Positions 43,611-58,300 are shown, numbered from the stretch's first letter. The stretch is 64,000 bases of DNA from Eutreptiella sp. 'Long Island Sound 2002' (GCA_964036045.1 OZ038382.1:89575795-89639794), one strand, 5' to 3'. The notes: a model not told the origin generated them from the sequence alone. A program made the numbers and translations.

Positions 43611-43964
43611 GTAAAGGGGTGTCATGTGGTGTGGTGTGCCATGGTGCGTTGTAGTATGTTGTGCCGAAGGCGCTGTTACGGGAAGGCAATGGCCGGGATG
43701 TCTACCCACGGGTACATGTAAACGGGAGGGCTGTGTGTCTAAGTGGGCGTTGTGTGCTAGTGTGCTGTTGCATAGCCGGACCAGTGATCATTCGCATTTG
43801 GCCGGTAGTGCTCTGCCGACACCTGTGCCCAGTCACACAGGGTCCAGCAGGCCCACGGCACTGCGTGTGCCGCGCTGCACCATTAGTGCTTTCTGTGTGG
43901 TGCCGCACTACTTGGTGCTGCGCAGTGCAATGCACTGTGTGTGCCTTGTTGCACGGCAGTTGTG
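43611..43964. other. no gene supported
   Basis: TGTGGTG-type low-complexity sequence at the left, then unremarkable sequence with short frames. Confidence 0.4.
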
Positions 43965-44415
43965 GGCACAAGGCAGTGGGCTTTGGAACTCCTGCAATGC
44001 AGTGCCACACCGCCCGGAGGATATGGGCAGTGGAACTCCTTCAACGCAGTGCCTCACTGCTTGGGGTCAGTAGGCATGTGGGCAGTGGAACTCCTTCAAC
44101 GCATTGCCTCACTGCGTGGGGTCAGTGGGCAGAGGAACTCTTGCAGTGCGCTACCCCATTGCCTTGGGGCAGTGGGCAGTGTAACCCATGCAATCCACAG
44201 CCCCTCTACCCGGGGGCCGTGGGCAGTGCAACTCCTGTATTGCACGGCCCCACTGCCCGAGGGGCAGGGGGCAGTGGAAATCCTGGTAAATCTGCTTCAC
44301 TACCGAGAAGGCAGTGGGCAGTGGAGCTCCTGCTTTGCACCGCCACACCGCCTTGGGGCCGTGGGCAGTGCAACCCGTGCACTACACTGCCACACTGCCT
44401 AGGGGCAGTGGGCAA
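43965..44415. repeat. GCAGTG minisatellite, reverse orientation
   Basis: About nine units reading GGGCAGTGGAACTCCTGCAA…CACTGCCTCACTGCC. Same family as 25,660-28,958. Confidence 0.88.
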
Positions 44416-44744
44416 TAGCTATGTGTATAAAGTCTGATGTCTCATGTCTGATAAGGGATGTTGTGTGTGCGGTCTGTCCAAGAAGATGTTTGATATTCTT
44501 ATTTACTGAAGGTGGGTCTAGGGGTCTAATGCCCAGAGAAAATTGGGAGAAACTATGCCTAAATCTAAATCAACCCCCCCCCCAAATGAAAAAAACAAAA
44601 CGGGAGGACACAATTGAAAAATGATTGGGGAACCACCTTGGACAAACGGCAAACATGGCAGTACAAAAGTAAAAAAGACTTTGAACACCAAAATGGGAAA
44701 ATGGGGGAAATGTGTGAGCAAGGAAAGTGGCAAACAAAAAGGTG
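44416..44744. other. no gene supported
   Basis: AT-richer spacer with a C run (44,574-44,584) before the 10-bp satellite. Nothing recognised. Confidence 0.45.
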
Positions 44745-47700
44745 CCCATAGGCCCCCATAGGCCCCCAAAGGTGCCCATGGGTCCCCATAGGTGCCCATA
44801 GGTCCCCAAAGGTCCCCCTAGATGCCAATGAGTCCCCATCGGCCCCCATAGGTCCCCATAGGTCCCCAAAGGTGCCCATAGGTTCCCGTAGGTCCCCACA
44901 GGCCCCCATAGGCCTCCACAAGCCCCCATAGGTCCTCATAGGTCCCCATAGGCCCCCATAGGCCCCAATAGGCCCCCATAGACCCCCAAAGGTGCCCATA
45001 GGCCCCCATAGGCCCCAATAGGTCCCCATAGACCCCCAAAGGTCCCCATAGGCCCCCATAGGCCCCCATAGGTCCTCCTAGATGCCCATGAGTCACGCAT
45101 CGGCGCCCATCCCCATACGTGCCCGTAGGTCCCCATCCCCATGGGTGCCCATAGGTCCCCAAAGGTGCCCAAAGGTCCCCATAGGTCCCCAAAGGTCCCC
45201 GTAGACCCCCATAGGCCCCCATAGGTCCCCAAAGGTCCCCATAGACCCCCGTAGGTCCCCGTGGGTCCCCATAGACCCCCATAGGTCCCCAAAGGTGCCC
45301 AAAGGTCCCCAAAGGTCCCCATAGACTCCGAAAGGTGCCCAAAGATGCCCATAGGTCCCCAAAGGTGCCAAAAGGCCCCCGTAGGCCCCCATAGGCCCTC
45401 ATAGGCCCCCATAGGCCCCCAAAGGTCCCCATAGACCCCCATAGGCCCCCATAGGTCCCCATAGACCCCCATCGGTCCCCATAGACCCCCATAGGCCCCC
45501 ATAGGCCCCCATAGGCCCCCAAAGGTGCCCATAGGCCCCCATAGGCCCCAATAGGTCCCCATAGACCCCCAAAGGTCCCCATAGGCCCCCATAGGCCGCC
45601 ACAGGCCCCCATAGGCCCCCATAGGTCCCCCTTAGATGCCGATGAGTCCCCATCGGCCCCCATCCCCATACGTGCCCATAGGTCCCCAAAGGTGCCCATA
45701 GGTCGCCAAAGGTGCCCAAAGGTCCCCATAGGCCCCCAAAGGTCCCCATAGACCCCCATGGGCCCCCATATGCCCCCATAGGTCCCCATAGGTCCCCATA
45801 GACCCCCATAGGTCCCCATCGCCCCCCATAGACCCCCATAGGTCCCCATGGACCCCCATACGTCCCCAAAGATCCCTAAAGGACCCCATACGCCCCCAAA
45901 GGTCCCCAAAGGTCCCCAAAGGTGCCCATAGGCCCCCATAGGCCCCCATAGGCCCCCATAGGTCCCCATAGGCCCCCATAGCTCCCCATAGCTCCCCATA
46001 GGTCCCAATGGCCCGCATAGGCCCCCAAAGGTCCCCCCAAGCCGCCATAGGTCCCCATAGGTCCCCATAGGCCCCCATAGGCCCCAATAGGCCCCCATAG
46101 ACCCCCAAAGGTGCCCATAGGCCCCCATAGGCCCCAATAGGTCCCCATAGACCCCCAAAGGTCCTCATGGGCCCCCATAGGCCCCCATAGGCCCCCATGG
46201 GCCCCATAGGCCCCCCTAGATGCCGATGAGTCGCCCATCGGCCCCCATCCCCATAGGTGCCCATAGATCCCCATCCCCATACGTGCCCATAGGTCCCCAT
46301 AGGTCCCCAAAGGTCCCCATAGGTCCCGAAAGGTGCCCAAAGGTCCCCATAGGTCCCCAAAGGTCCCCGTAGACCCCCATAGGCCCCAATAGGCCCCCAT
46401 AGGCCCCCATAGGCCCCCATAGGTCCCCATACGCCCCCATAGCTCCCCATAGGTCCCCATAGGTCCCAATGGCCCCCATAGGCCCCCAAAGGTCCCCCCA
46501 AGCCCCCATAGGTCCCCATAGGTCCCCATAGGCCCCCATAGGCCCCAATAGGCCCCCATAGACCCCCAAAGGTGCCCATAGGCCCCCATAGGCCCCAATA
46601 GGTCCCCATAGACCCCCAAAGGTCCCCATAGGCCCCCATAGGCCCCCATAGGCCCCCATAGGCCCCCATGGGCCCCCCTAGATGCCGATGAGTCGCCCAT
46701 CGGCCCCCATCCCCATAGGTGCCCATAGATCCCCATCCCCATAGGTGCCCATAGGTCCCCAAAGGTGCCCAAAGGTCCCCATAGGTCCCCAAAGGTCCCC
46801 GTAGACCCCCATAGGCCCCCATAGGTCCCCATAGGTCCCCATAGACCCCCGTAGGTCCCCATAGACCCCCATAGGTCCCCAAAGGTGCCCAAAGGTCCCC
46901 GTAGGTCCCCAAAGGTCCCCATAGACCCCCAAAGGTGCCCAAAGATGCCCATAGGTCCCCAAAGGTGCCAATAGGCCCCCGTAGGCCCCCATAGGCCCTC
47001 ATAGGCCCCCATAGGCGCCCATAGGCCCCCAAAGGTCCCCATAGACCCCCATAGGCCCCCATAGGTCCCCATAGACCCCCATAGGCCCCCATAGAGCCCC
47101 ATAGGTCCCCAAAGCTGCCAATAGGCCCCCATAGGCCCCCATTGGCCCCCATAGGTCCCCAAAGGTGCCAATAGGCCCCCATAAGTCCCCATAGACCCCC
47201 ATAGGCCCCCATAGGTCCCCATAGACCGCCATAGGCCCCATAGGCCCCCATAGGTCCCCATAGGCCCCCATAGCTCCCCATAGGTCCCCATAGGTCCCAA
47301 TGGCCCCCATAGGCCCCCAAAGGTCCCCCCAAGCCCCCATAGGTCCCCATAGGTCCCCATAGGCCCCCATAGGCCCCAATAGGCCCCCATAGACCCCCAA
47401 AGGTGCCCATAGGCCCCCATAGGCCCCAATAGGTCCCCATAGACCCCCAAAGGTCCCCATAGGCCCCCATAGGCCCCCATAGGCCCCCATAGGCCCCCCT
47501 AGATGCCGATGAGTCGCCCATCGGCCCCCATCCCCATAGGTGCCCAAAGATCCGCATCCCCATAGGTGCCCATAGGTCCCCAAAGGTGCCCAAAGGTCCC
47601 CATAGGTCCCCAAAGGTCCCCGTAGACCCCCATGGGCCCCCATAGGTCCCCATAGGTCCCCATAGACCCCCATAGGTCCCCGTAGGTCCCCATAGACCCC

Positions 47701-50700
47701 CATAGGTCCCCAAAGGTGCCCAAAGGTCCCCATAGGTCCCCAAAGGTCCCCATAGACCCCCAAAGGTGCCCAAAGATGCCCATAGGCCCCCAAAGGTGCC
47801 AATAGGCCCCCGTAGGCCCCCATAGGCCCTCATAGGCCCCCATAGGCGCCCATAGGCCCCCAAAGGTCCCCATAGACCCCCATAGGCCCCCAAAGAGCCC
47901 CATAGGTCCCCAAAGCTGCCAATAGGCCCCCATAGGCCCCCATTGGCCCCCATAGGTCCCCATTAATCCCCAAAGGTGCCAATAGGCCCCCATAGGTCCC
48001 CATAGACCCCCATAGGCCCCATAGGCCCCCATAGGTCCCCATAGGCCCCCTTAGCTCCCCATAGGTCCCCATAGGTCCCAATGGCCCCCATAGGCCCCCA
48101 AAGGTCCCCCCAAGCCCCCATAGATCCCAATAGGTCCCCATAGGCCCCCATAGGCCCCAATAGGCCCCCATAGACCCCCAGAGGTGCCCATAGGCCCCCA
48201 TAGGCCCCAATAGGTCCCCATACACCGCCAAAGGTCCCCATAGGCCCCCATAGGCCCCCATAGGCCCCCATGGGCCCCCATAGGCCCCCCTAGATGCCGA
48301 TGAGGCGCCCATCGGCCCCCATCCCGGTAGGTGCCCATAGATCCCCATCCCCATAGGTGCCCATAGGTCCCCATAGGTCCCCAAAGGTCCCCATAGGTCC
48401 CCAAAGGTCCCCGTAGACCCCCATAGGTCCCCATAGGTCCCCAAAGGCCCCCATAGGCCCCCATAGGCCCCCCTAGATGCCGATGAGTCGCCCATCGGCC
48501 CCCATCCCGGTAGATGCCCATAGATCCCCAACCCCATAGGTGCCCATAGGTCCCCATAGGTCCCCAAAGGTCCCCATAGGTCCCCAAAGGTCCCCGTAGA
48601 CCCCCATAGGTCCCCATAGGTCCCCAAAGGCCCCCATAGGCCCCAATAGGTCCCCATAGACCGCCAAAGGTCCCCATAGGCCCCCATAGGCCCCCATAGG
48701 CCCCCATAGGCCCCCATAGGCCCCCCTAGATGCCGATGAGTCGCCCATCAGGCCCCATCCCGGTAGGTGCCCATAGATCCCCATCCCCATAGGTGCCCAT
48801 AGGTCCCCATAGGTCCCCAAAGGTCCCCAAAGGTCCCCATAGACCCCCATAGGTCCCCATAGGTCCCCAAAGGCCCCCATAGGCCCCCATAGGCCCCCAT
48901 AGAGCCCCATAGGTCCCCAAAGGTGCCCATTGGCCCCCATAGGCCCCCATAGGCCCCCATTTGGCCCCATAGGTCCCCATAGGTCCCAAAAGGTGCCCAA
49001 AGGTCCCCATAGGTCCCCAAAGGTCCCCGTAGACCCCCATAGGCCCCCATAGGCCCCCATAGGCCCCCATAGCTCCCCATAGGTCCCCATAGGTCCCAAT
49101 GGCCCCCATAGGCCCCCAAAGGTCCCCCCAAGCCCCCATAGGTCCCCATAGGCCCCAATAGTCCCCCATAGACCCCCAAAGGTGCCCATAGGCCCCCATA
49201 GGCCCCAATAGGTCCCCATAGGTCCCCAAAGGTGCCCATAGGTTCCCGTAGGTCCCCACAGGCCCCCATAGGCCTCCACAAGCCCCCATAGGTCCTCATA
49301 GGTCCCCATAGGCCCCCATAGGCCCCAATAGGCCCCCATAGACCCCCAAAGGTGCCCATAGGCCCACATAGGCCCCAATAGGTCCCCATAGACCCCCAAA
49401 GGTCCCCATAGGCCCCCATAGGCCCCCATAGGTCCTCCTAGATGCCGATGAGTCACGCATCGGCGCCCATCCCCATACGTGCCCGTAGGTCCCCATCCCC
49501 ATGGGTGCCCATAGGTCCCCAAAGGTGCCCAAAGGTCCCCATAGGTCCCCAAAGGTCCCCGTAGACCCCCATAGGCCCCCATAGGTCCCCAAAGGTCCCC
49601 ATAGACCCCCGTAGGTCCCCGTAGGTCCCCATAGACCCCCATAGGTCCCCAAAGGTGCCCAAAGGTCCCCAAAGGTCCCCATAGACTCCGAAAGGTGCCC
49701 AAAGATGCCCATAGGTCCCCAAAGGTGCCAATAGGCCCCCGTAGGCCCCCATAGGCCCTCATAGGCCCCCATAGGCCCCCAAAGGTCCCCATAGACCCCC
49801 ATAGGCCCCCATAGGTCCCCATAGGTCCCCATAGACCCCCATAGGCCCCCATAGGCCCCCATAGGCCCCCAAAGGTGCCCATAGGCCCCCATAGGCCCCA
49901 ATAGGTCCCCATAGACCCCCAAAGGTCCCCATAGGCCCCCATAGGCCGCCACAGGCCCCCATAGGCCCCCATAGGTCCCCCTTAGATGCCGATGAGTCCC
50001 CATCGGCCCCCATCCCCATACGTGCCCATAGGTCCCCAAAGGTGCCCATAGGTCCCCAAAGGTGCCCAAAGGTCCCCATAGGCCCCCAAAGGTCCCCGTA
50101 GACCCCCATGGGCCCCCATATGCCCCCATAGGTCCCCATAGGTCCCCATAGACCCCCATAGGTCCCCATCGCCCCCCATAGACCCCCATAGGTCCCCATG
50201 GACCCCCATACGTCCCCAAAGATCCCTAAAGGACCCCATACGCCCCCAAAGGTCCCCAAAGGTGCCCATAGGCCCCCATAGGCCCCCATAGGCCCCCATA
50301 GGTCCCCATAGGCCCCCATAGGTCCCCATAGCTCCCCATAGGTCCCAATGGCCCCCATAGGCCCCCAAAGGTCCCCCCAAGCCGCCATAGGTCCCCATAG
50401 GTCCCCATAGGCCCCCATAGGCCCCAATAGGCCCCCAAAGACCCCCAAAGGTGCCCATAGGCCCCCATAGGCCCCAATAGGTCCCCATAGACCCCCAAAG
50501 GTCCCCATGGGCCCCCATAGGCCCCCATAGGCCCCCATGGGCCCCATAGGCCCCCCTAGATGCCGATGAGTCGCCCATCGGCCCCCATCCCCATAGGTGC
50601 CCATAGATCCCCATCCCCATACGTGCCCATAGGTCCCCATAGGTCCCCAAAGGTCCCCATAGGTCCCAAAAGGTGCCCAAAGGTCCCCATAGGTCCCCAA

Positions 50701-53700
50701 ACGTCCCCGTAGACCCCCATAGGCCCCAATAGGCCCCCATAGGCCCCCATAGGCCCCCATAGGTCCCCATACGCCCCCATAGCTCCCCATAGGTCCCCAT
50801 AGGTCCCAATGGCCCCCATAGGCCCCCAAAGGTCCCCCCAGTCCCCCATAGGTCCCCATAGGTCCCCATAGGCCCCCATAGGCCCCAATAGGCCCCCATA
50901 GACCCCCAAAGGTGCCCATAGGCCCCCATAGGCCCCAATAGGTCCCCATAGACCCCCAAAGGTCCCCATAGGCCCCCATAGGCCCCCATAGGCCCCCATA
51001 GGCCCCCATAGGCCCCCCTAGATGCCGATGAGTCGCCCATCGGCCCCCATCCCCATAGGTGCCCATAGATCCCCATCCCCATAGGTGCCCATAGGTCCCC
51101 AAAGGTGCCCAAAGATCCCCATAGGTCCCCAAAGGTCCCCGTAGACCCCCATAGGCCCCCATAGGTCCCCATAGGTCCCCATAGACCCCCGTAGGTCCCC
51201 ATAGACCCCCATAGGTCCCCAAAGGTGCCCAAAGGTCCCCGTAGGTCCCCAAAGGTCCCCATAGACCCCCAAAGGTGCCCAAAGATGCCCATAGGTCCCC
51301 AAAGGTGCCAATAGGCCCCCGTAGGCCCCCATAGGCCCTCATAGGCCCCCATAGGCGCCCATAGGCCCCCAAAGGTCCCCATAGACCCCCATAGGCCCCC
51401 ATAGGTCGCCATAGACCCCCATAGGCCCCCATAGAGCCCCATAGGTCCCCAAAGCTGCCAATAGGCCCCCATAGGCCCCCATTGGCCCCCATAGGTCCCC
51501 AAAGGTGCCAATAGGCCCCCATAGGTCCCCATAGACCCCCATAGGCCCCCATAGGTCCCCATAGACCGCCATAGGCCCCATAGGCCCCCATAGGTCCCCA
51601 TAGGCCCCCATAGCTCCCCATAGGTCCCCATAGGTCCCAATGGCCCCCATAGGCCCCCAAAGGTCCCCATAGGCCCCCATAGGCCCCAATAGGCCCCCAT
51701 AGACCCCCAAAGGTGCCCATAGGCCCCCATAGGCCCCAATAGGTCCCCATAGACCCCCAAAGGTCCCCATAGGCCCCCATAGGCCCCCATAGGCCCCCAT
51801 AGGCCCCCCTAGATGCCGATGAGTCGCCCATCGGCCCCCATCCCCATAGGTGCCCAAAGATCCCCATCCCCATAGGTGCCCATAGGTCCCCAAAGGTGCC
51901 CAAAGGTCCCCATAGGTCCCCAAAGGTCCCCGTAGACCCCCATGGGCCCCCATAGGTCCCCATAGGTCCCCATAGACCCCCATAGGTCCCGGTAGGTCCC
52001 CATAGACCCCCATAGGTCCCCAAAGGTGCCCAAAGGTCCCCATAGGTCCCCAAAGGTCCCCATAGACCCCCAAAGGTGCCCAAAGATGCCCATAGGCCCC
52101 AAAAGGTGCCAATAGGCCCCCGTAGGCCCCCATAGGCCCTCATAGGCCCCCATAGGCGCCCATAGGCCCCCGTAGGTGCCCATAGACCCCCATAGGCCCC
52201 CATAGGTCCCCATAGACCCCCATAGGCCCCCAAAGAGCCCCATAGGTCCCCAAAGCTGCCAATAGGCCCCCATAGGCCCCCATTGGCCCCCATAGGTCCC
52301 CGTTAATCCCCAAAGGTGCCAATAGGCCCCCATAGGTCCCCATAGACCCGCATAGGCCCCCATAGGTCCCCATAGACCGCTATAGGCCCCATAGGCCCCC
52401 ATAGGTCCCCATAGGCCCCCTTAGCTCCCCATAGGTCCCCATAGGTCCCAATGGCCCCCATAGGCCCCCAAAGGTCCCCCCAAGCCCCCATAGGTCCCCG
52501 TAGGTCCCCATAGGCCCCCATAGGCCCCAATAGGCCCCCATAGACCCCCAAAGGTGCCCATAGGCCCCCATAGGCCCCAATAGGTCCCCATAGACCGCCA
52601 AAGGTCCCCATAGGCCCCTATAGGCCCCCATGGGCCCCCATGGGCCCCCATAGGCCCCCCTAGGTGCCCATGAGGCGCCCATCGGCCCCCATCCCGGTAG
52701 GTGCCCATAGATCCCCATCCCCATAGGTGCCCATAGGTCCCCATAGGTCCCCAAAGGTCCCCAAAGGTCCCCAAAGGTCCCCGTAGACCCCCATAGGTCC
52801 CCATAGGTCCCCAAAGGCGCCCATAGGCCCCCATAGGCGCCCCTAGATGCTGATGAGTCGCCCATCGGCCCCGATCCCGGTAGAAGCCCATAGATCCCCA
52901 TCCCCATAGGTGCCCATAGGTCCCCATAGGTCCCCAAAGGTCCCCATAGGTCCCCAAAGGTCCCCGTAGACCCCCATAGGTCCCCATAGGTCCCCAAAGG
53001 CCCCCATAGGCCCCAATAGGTCCCCATAGACCGCCAAAGGTCCCCATAGGCCCCCATAGGCCCCCATAGGCCCCCATAGGCCCCCATAGGCCCCCCTAGA
53101 TGCCGATGAGTCGCCCATCGGCCACCATCCCGGTAGGTGCCCATAGATCCCCATCCCCATAGGTGCCCATGGGTCCCCATAGGTCCCCAAAGGTCCTCAT
53201 AGGTCCCCAAAGGTCCCCGTAGACCCCCATAGGTCCCCATAGGTCCCCAAAGGCCCCCATAGGCCCCCATAGGCCCGCATAGAGCCCCATAGGTCCCCAA
53301 AGGTGCCCATTGGCCCCCATAGGCCCCCATAGGCCCCCATTTGGCCCCATAGGTCCCCATAGGTCCCAAAAGGTGCCCAAAGGTCCCCATAGGTCCCCAA
53401 AGGTCCCCGTAGACCCCCATAGGCCCCCATAGGCCCCCATAGGCCCCCATAGCTCCCCATAGGTCCCCATAGGTCCCAATGGCCCCCATAGGCCCCCAAA
53501 GGTCCCCCCAAGCCCCCATAGGTCCCCATAGGCCCCAATAGGCCCCCCATAGACCCCCAAAGGTGCCCATAGGCCCCCATAGGCCCCAATAGGTCCCCAT
53601 AGACCCCCAAAGGTCCCCATAGGCCCCCATAGGCCCCCATAGGCCCCCATAGGCCCCCATAGGCCCCCCTAGATGCCGATGAGTCGCCCATCGGCCCCCA

Positions 53701-55340
53701 TCGCCATAGGTGCCCATAGATCCCCATCCCCATAGGTGCCCATAGGTCCCCATAGGTTCCCAAAGGTCCCCATAGGTCCCCAAAGGTCCCCGTAGACCCC
53801 CATAGGCCCCCATTGGTCCCCATAGGTCCCCATAGACCCCCATAGGTCCCCGTAGGTCCCCATAGACCCCCATAGGTCCCCAAAGGTGCCCAAAGGTCCC
53901 CGTAGGTCCCCAAAGGACCCCATAGACCCCCAAAGGTGCCCAAAGATGCTCATAGGTCCCCAAAGGTGCCAATAGGCCCCCGTAGGCCCCCATAGGCCCT
54001 CATAGGCCCCCATAGGCGGCAATAGGCCCCCAAAGGTCCCCATAGACCCCCATAGGCCCCCATAGGTCGCCATAGACCCCCATAGGCCCCCATAGAGCCC
54101 CATAGGTCCCCAAAGCTGCCAATAGGCCCCCATAGGCCCCCATTGGCCCCCATAGGTCCCCAAAGGTGCCAATAGGCCCCCATAGGTCCCCATAGACCCC
54201 CATAGGGCCCCATAGGTCCCCATAGACCGCCATAGGCCCCATAGGCCCCCATAGGTCCCCATAGGTCCCCACGTGCCCCCATAGGCCCCCGTAGGCCCCC
54301 TAAGATCCCCATAGGCCCCCATAGGTCCCCATAGGTCCCCATAGGCCCCCATAGGTCCCCATAGGCCCCCGAAGGTCCCCATAGACCCCCATAGGCCCCC
54401 ATAGGTCCCCATAGACCCCCATAGGCCCCCATAGAGCCCCATAGGTCCCCAAAGGTGCCAATAGGCCCCCATTGGCCCCCATAGGTCCCCATAGGTCCCC
54501 AAAGGTGCCAATAGGCCCCCATAGGTCCCCATAGACCCCCATAGGCCCCCATAGGTCCCCATAGACCGCCATAGGCCCCATAGGCCCCCATAGGTCCCCA
54601 TAGGTCCCCATAGGTCCCCACGTGCCCCCATAGGCCCCCGTAGGCCCCCTAAGGTCCCCATAGGCCCCCATAGGTCCCCATAGGTCCCCAAAGGCCCCCA
54701 TAGGCTCCCATAGGCCCCCATAGAGCCCCATAGGTCCCCAAGGGTGGCCATTGGCCCCCATAGGCCCCCATAGGCCCCCATTTGGCCCCCATAGGTCCCC
54801 ATAGGTGCCAATAGGCCCCCATAGGTTCCCATAGACCCCCATAGGCCCCCATAGGTCCCCATAGGCCCCCAAAGGTCCCCATAGGCCCCCATAGGCCCCT
54901 ATAGGCCACAATAGGTCCCCATAGGTCCCCATAGACCCCCATAGGCCCCCATAGGTCCCCATAGGCCCCCATAGGCCCCCATAGGCCCCCATAGGCCCCC
55001 ATAGAGCCCCATAGGCCCCTATAGGCCCCCATAGGCCCCCACAGGTCCCCAAAGGTGCCAATGGGCCCCATGAGCCCCCATAGGCCCCCATAGGCCCCCA
55101 AAGGGACCCATAGGCCCCTATAGGCCCCTATAGGTCCCCATAGGCCCCTATAGGTCCCCATAGGTCCCCATAGGCCCCCATAGGCCCCCATAGGTCCCCA
55201 TAAGTACCCATAGGCCCCCATGGGTCCCCATAGAGCCCCATAGGCCACCATGGGTCCCCATAGACCCCCATGGGCCCCCATAGACCCCCATAGGTCCCCA
55301 TAGGCCCCCATCGGTCCCCATAGGTCCCCAAAGGCCCCCA
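44745..55340. repeat. 10-bp CCCCATAGG(C/T) satellite with 4.36-kb higher-order copies
   Basis: About 1,050 units of CCCCATAGGC, CCCCATAGGT or CCCCAAAGGT. At intervals of roughly 180-830 bp a spacer of the type CTAGATGCCGATGAGTCGCC plus CATCGGCCCCCATCCC occurs (at least 16 times). Comparing landmarks gives a tandem duplication: 44,881 with 49,241, 45,071 with 49,431, 46,211 with 50,551 and 48,721 with 53,091, offsets 4,340-4,370. Minus-strand frames up to 844 codons (Y-G-G-L-W-G-P-M-G-T) arise because a 10-nt unit gives the same decapeptide in every frame. I do not annotate them as genes. Confidence 0.93.
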
Positions 55341-55344
55341 TAGG

Positions 55345-58300
55345 CCCCCACAATATGTGGGGGGTCTACACCCCCAAAATATTTGACGGATGTGTGTCCG
55401 TCAAATATTTGGGGGGTCTACACCCCCAAAATATTTGACGGATGAATGTCCGTCAAATATTTCACGCATGTCCATGCGTCAGTTACCTGGGGGGTGTAGA
55501 CCCCCCAAATATTTGACGGATGTATGTCCGTCAAACATATGGGGGTCTACACCCCCAAAGTCTTTGACGGATGTGTGTCCGTCAAATATTTGGGGGGTCT
55601 ACAGGCCCCAAATATTTCACGGATGGGGTTCCGTCAAATATTTGGGGGGTGTACAGCCCCCAAATATTTCCCGGAACCCCATCCGTGAAATATTTTGGGG
55701 GTCTACACCCCCAAAATATTTCACGGATGGGGTTCCGTCAAATATTTGGGGGGTCCACACCCCCAAAATATTTGACAGATGGGGTTCCGTCAAATATTTG
55801 GGGGGTCTACACCCCCAAAATATTTCACGGATGTGGTTCCGTCAAATATTTGGGGGCTGTACACCCCCAAAATATTTCACGGATGGGGTTCCGTCAAATA
55901 TTTGGGGGCTGTAGAGCCCCAAAATATTTGACGGATGGGGTTCCGTCAAATGTTTGGGGGCTGTACACCCCCAAAATATTTGACGGATGGGGTTTTGTCA
56001 AATATTTGGGGGGTCTACAGCCCCCAAATATTTCACGAATGGGGTTCCGTCAAATATTTGGGGGGTCTACAGCCCCCAAATATTTCACGGAACCACATCC
56101 GTGAAAAATTTTGGGGGTGTAGACCCCCAAAATATTTCACGGATGGGGTTCCGTCAAATATTTGGGGGCTGTACACCCCAAAATATTTGACGGATGGGGT
56201 TCCGTCAAATATTTGGGGGGTCTACACCCCCAAATATTTCACGGATGGGGTTCGGTCAAATTTTTAGGGGGTCTACAGCCCCCAAATGTTTCATAGAACC
56301 CCATCCGTCAAATATTTGGGGGCTGTACATCCCGAAAATATTTGACGGATGGGGTTCCGTCAAATATTTGGGGGGTCTACAGCCCCCAAATATTTCACGG
56401 ATGGGGTTCCGTCAAATATTTGGGGGCTGTACACCCCCAAAATTTATCACGGATGGGGTTACGTCAAATATTTGGGGGGTCTACAGCCCCCAAATATTTC
56501 ACGGATGGGGTTCCGTCAAATATTTGGGGGCTGTACACCCCCAAAATATTTGACGGATGGGGTTCCGTCAAATAGTTGGGGGGTCTACACCCCCAAAATA
56601 TTTCACGGATGGGGTTCCGTCAAATATTTGGGGGGTCTACAGCCCCCAAATATTTCACGGATGGGGTTCCGTCAAATATTTGGGGGTCTACAGCCCCCAA
56701 ATAGTTCACGGAACCCCATCCGTCAAATATTTGGGGGGTCTACAGCCCCAAAATATTTGACGGATGGGGTTCCGTCAAATATTTGGGGGGTCTACAGCCC
56801 CAAAATATTTCACGGATTAGGTTCCGTCAAATATTTGGGGGGTCTACAGCCCCCAAATATTTCACGGAACTACATCCGTGAAATATTTTGGGGGTGTAGA
56901 CCCCCAAAATATTTCACGGATGGGGTTCCGTCAAATATTTGGGGCTGTACACCCCCAAAACATTTGACGGATGAGGTTCCGTCAAATATTTGGGGGGTCT
57001 ACACCCCAAAAATATTTCACGGATGGGGTTCCGTCAAATATTTGGGGGCTGTACACCCCCAAAATATTTGACGGATGGGGTTCCGTCAAATATTTGGGGG
57101 GTCTACACCCCCAAAATGTTTCACGGATGTGGTTCCGTCAAATATTTGGGGGCTGTGGACCCCCAAAATATTTCACGGATGGGGTTCTGTAAAATATTTG
57201 GGGGGTCTAAAGCCCCCAAATATTTCACGGATGGCGTTCCGTCAAATATTTTGGGGGCTGTACACCCCCAAAACATTTGACGGATGGGGTTCCGTCAAAT
57301 ATTTGGGGGGTCTACACCCCCAAATATTTCACGGATGGGGTTCCGTCAAATATTTGGGGGCTGTAGACCCCCCAAAATTTTGACAAATGGGGTTCCGTCA
57401 AATATTTGGGGGGTCTGTAGACCCCCCAAATGTTTGACGGAACCCCATCCGTGAAATATTTTGGGGGTGTGCAGTCCCCAAATATTTGAAGGAACCCCAT
57501 CCGTCAAATGTTTTGGGGATGTACAGCCCCCAAATATTTCACGGAGCCCCATCCGTGAAATATTTTGGGGGTTTACACCCCCAAAATATTTCACGGATGT
57601 GGTTCCGTGAAATATTTGGGGGCTGTAGACCCCCCAAATATTTGACGGCTCCCCATCAGTCAAATATTTGGGGGCTGTAGAGCCCCCAAATATTTGACGG
57701 ATGGGGTTCCGTCAAATATTTGGGGGGTCTACAGCCCCCAAATATTTCACGGATGGGGTTCCGTCAAATATTTGGGGGGTCTACAGCCCCCAAATATGTC
57801 ACGGAACCACATCCGTGAAATATTTTGGGGGTGTAGACCCCCAAAATATTTCACGGATGGGGTTCCGTCAAATATTTGGGGGCTGTACACCCCCAAAACA
57901 TTTGACGGATGGGGTTCCGTCAAATATTTGGGGAGTCTACACCCCCAAAATATTTCACGGATGGGGTTCTGTCAAATATTTGGGGGCTGTACACCCCCAT
58001 AATGTTTGACGGATGGGGTTGTGTCAAATATTTGGGGGGTCTACAGCCCCCAAATATTTCACGGATGGGGTGCCGTCAAATATTTGGGGGGTCTACAGCC
58101 CCCAAATATTTGACGGAACACCATCCGTGAAATATTTCGGGGGTCTACACCCCCAAAATATTTGACGGATGCATGTCCGTCAAATATTTGACGCATACCC
58201 ATGCGTCACTTATCTGGGGGGTGTAGACCCCCGAAATATTTCACGGATGTATGTCCGTCAAATATTTGGGGCGTCTACACCCCCAAAATAGTTGACGGAT

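Noticed and set aside
44818-55353. Very long minus-strand open frames (up to 844 codons) encoding Y-G-G-L-W-G-P-M-G-T repeats
   Set aside because: A 10-nt unit lacking stop triplets yields the same decapeptide in all three frames, so the openness is automatic. There is no non-repeat coding sequence, intron or domain.
55390-58130. Plus-strand frames with G-F-R-Q-I-F-G-G-S-T-P-P-K repeats
   Set aside because: They arise from the ~52-bp double-hairpin unit in several phases. Hairpin pairing, not codon structure, is what is conserved.
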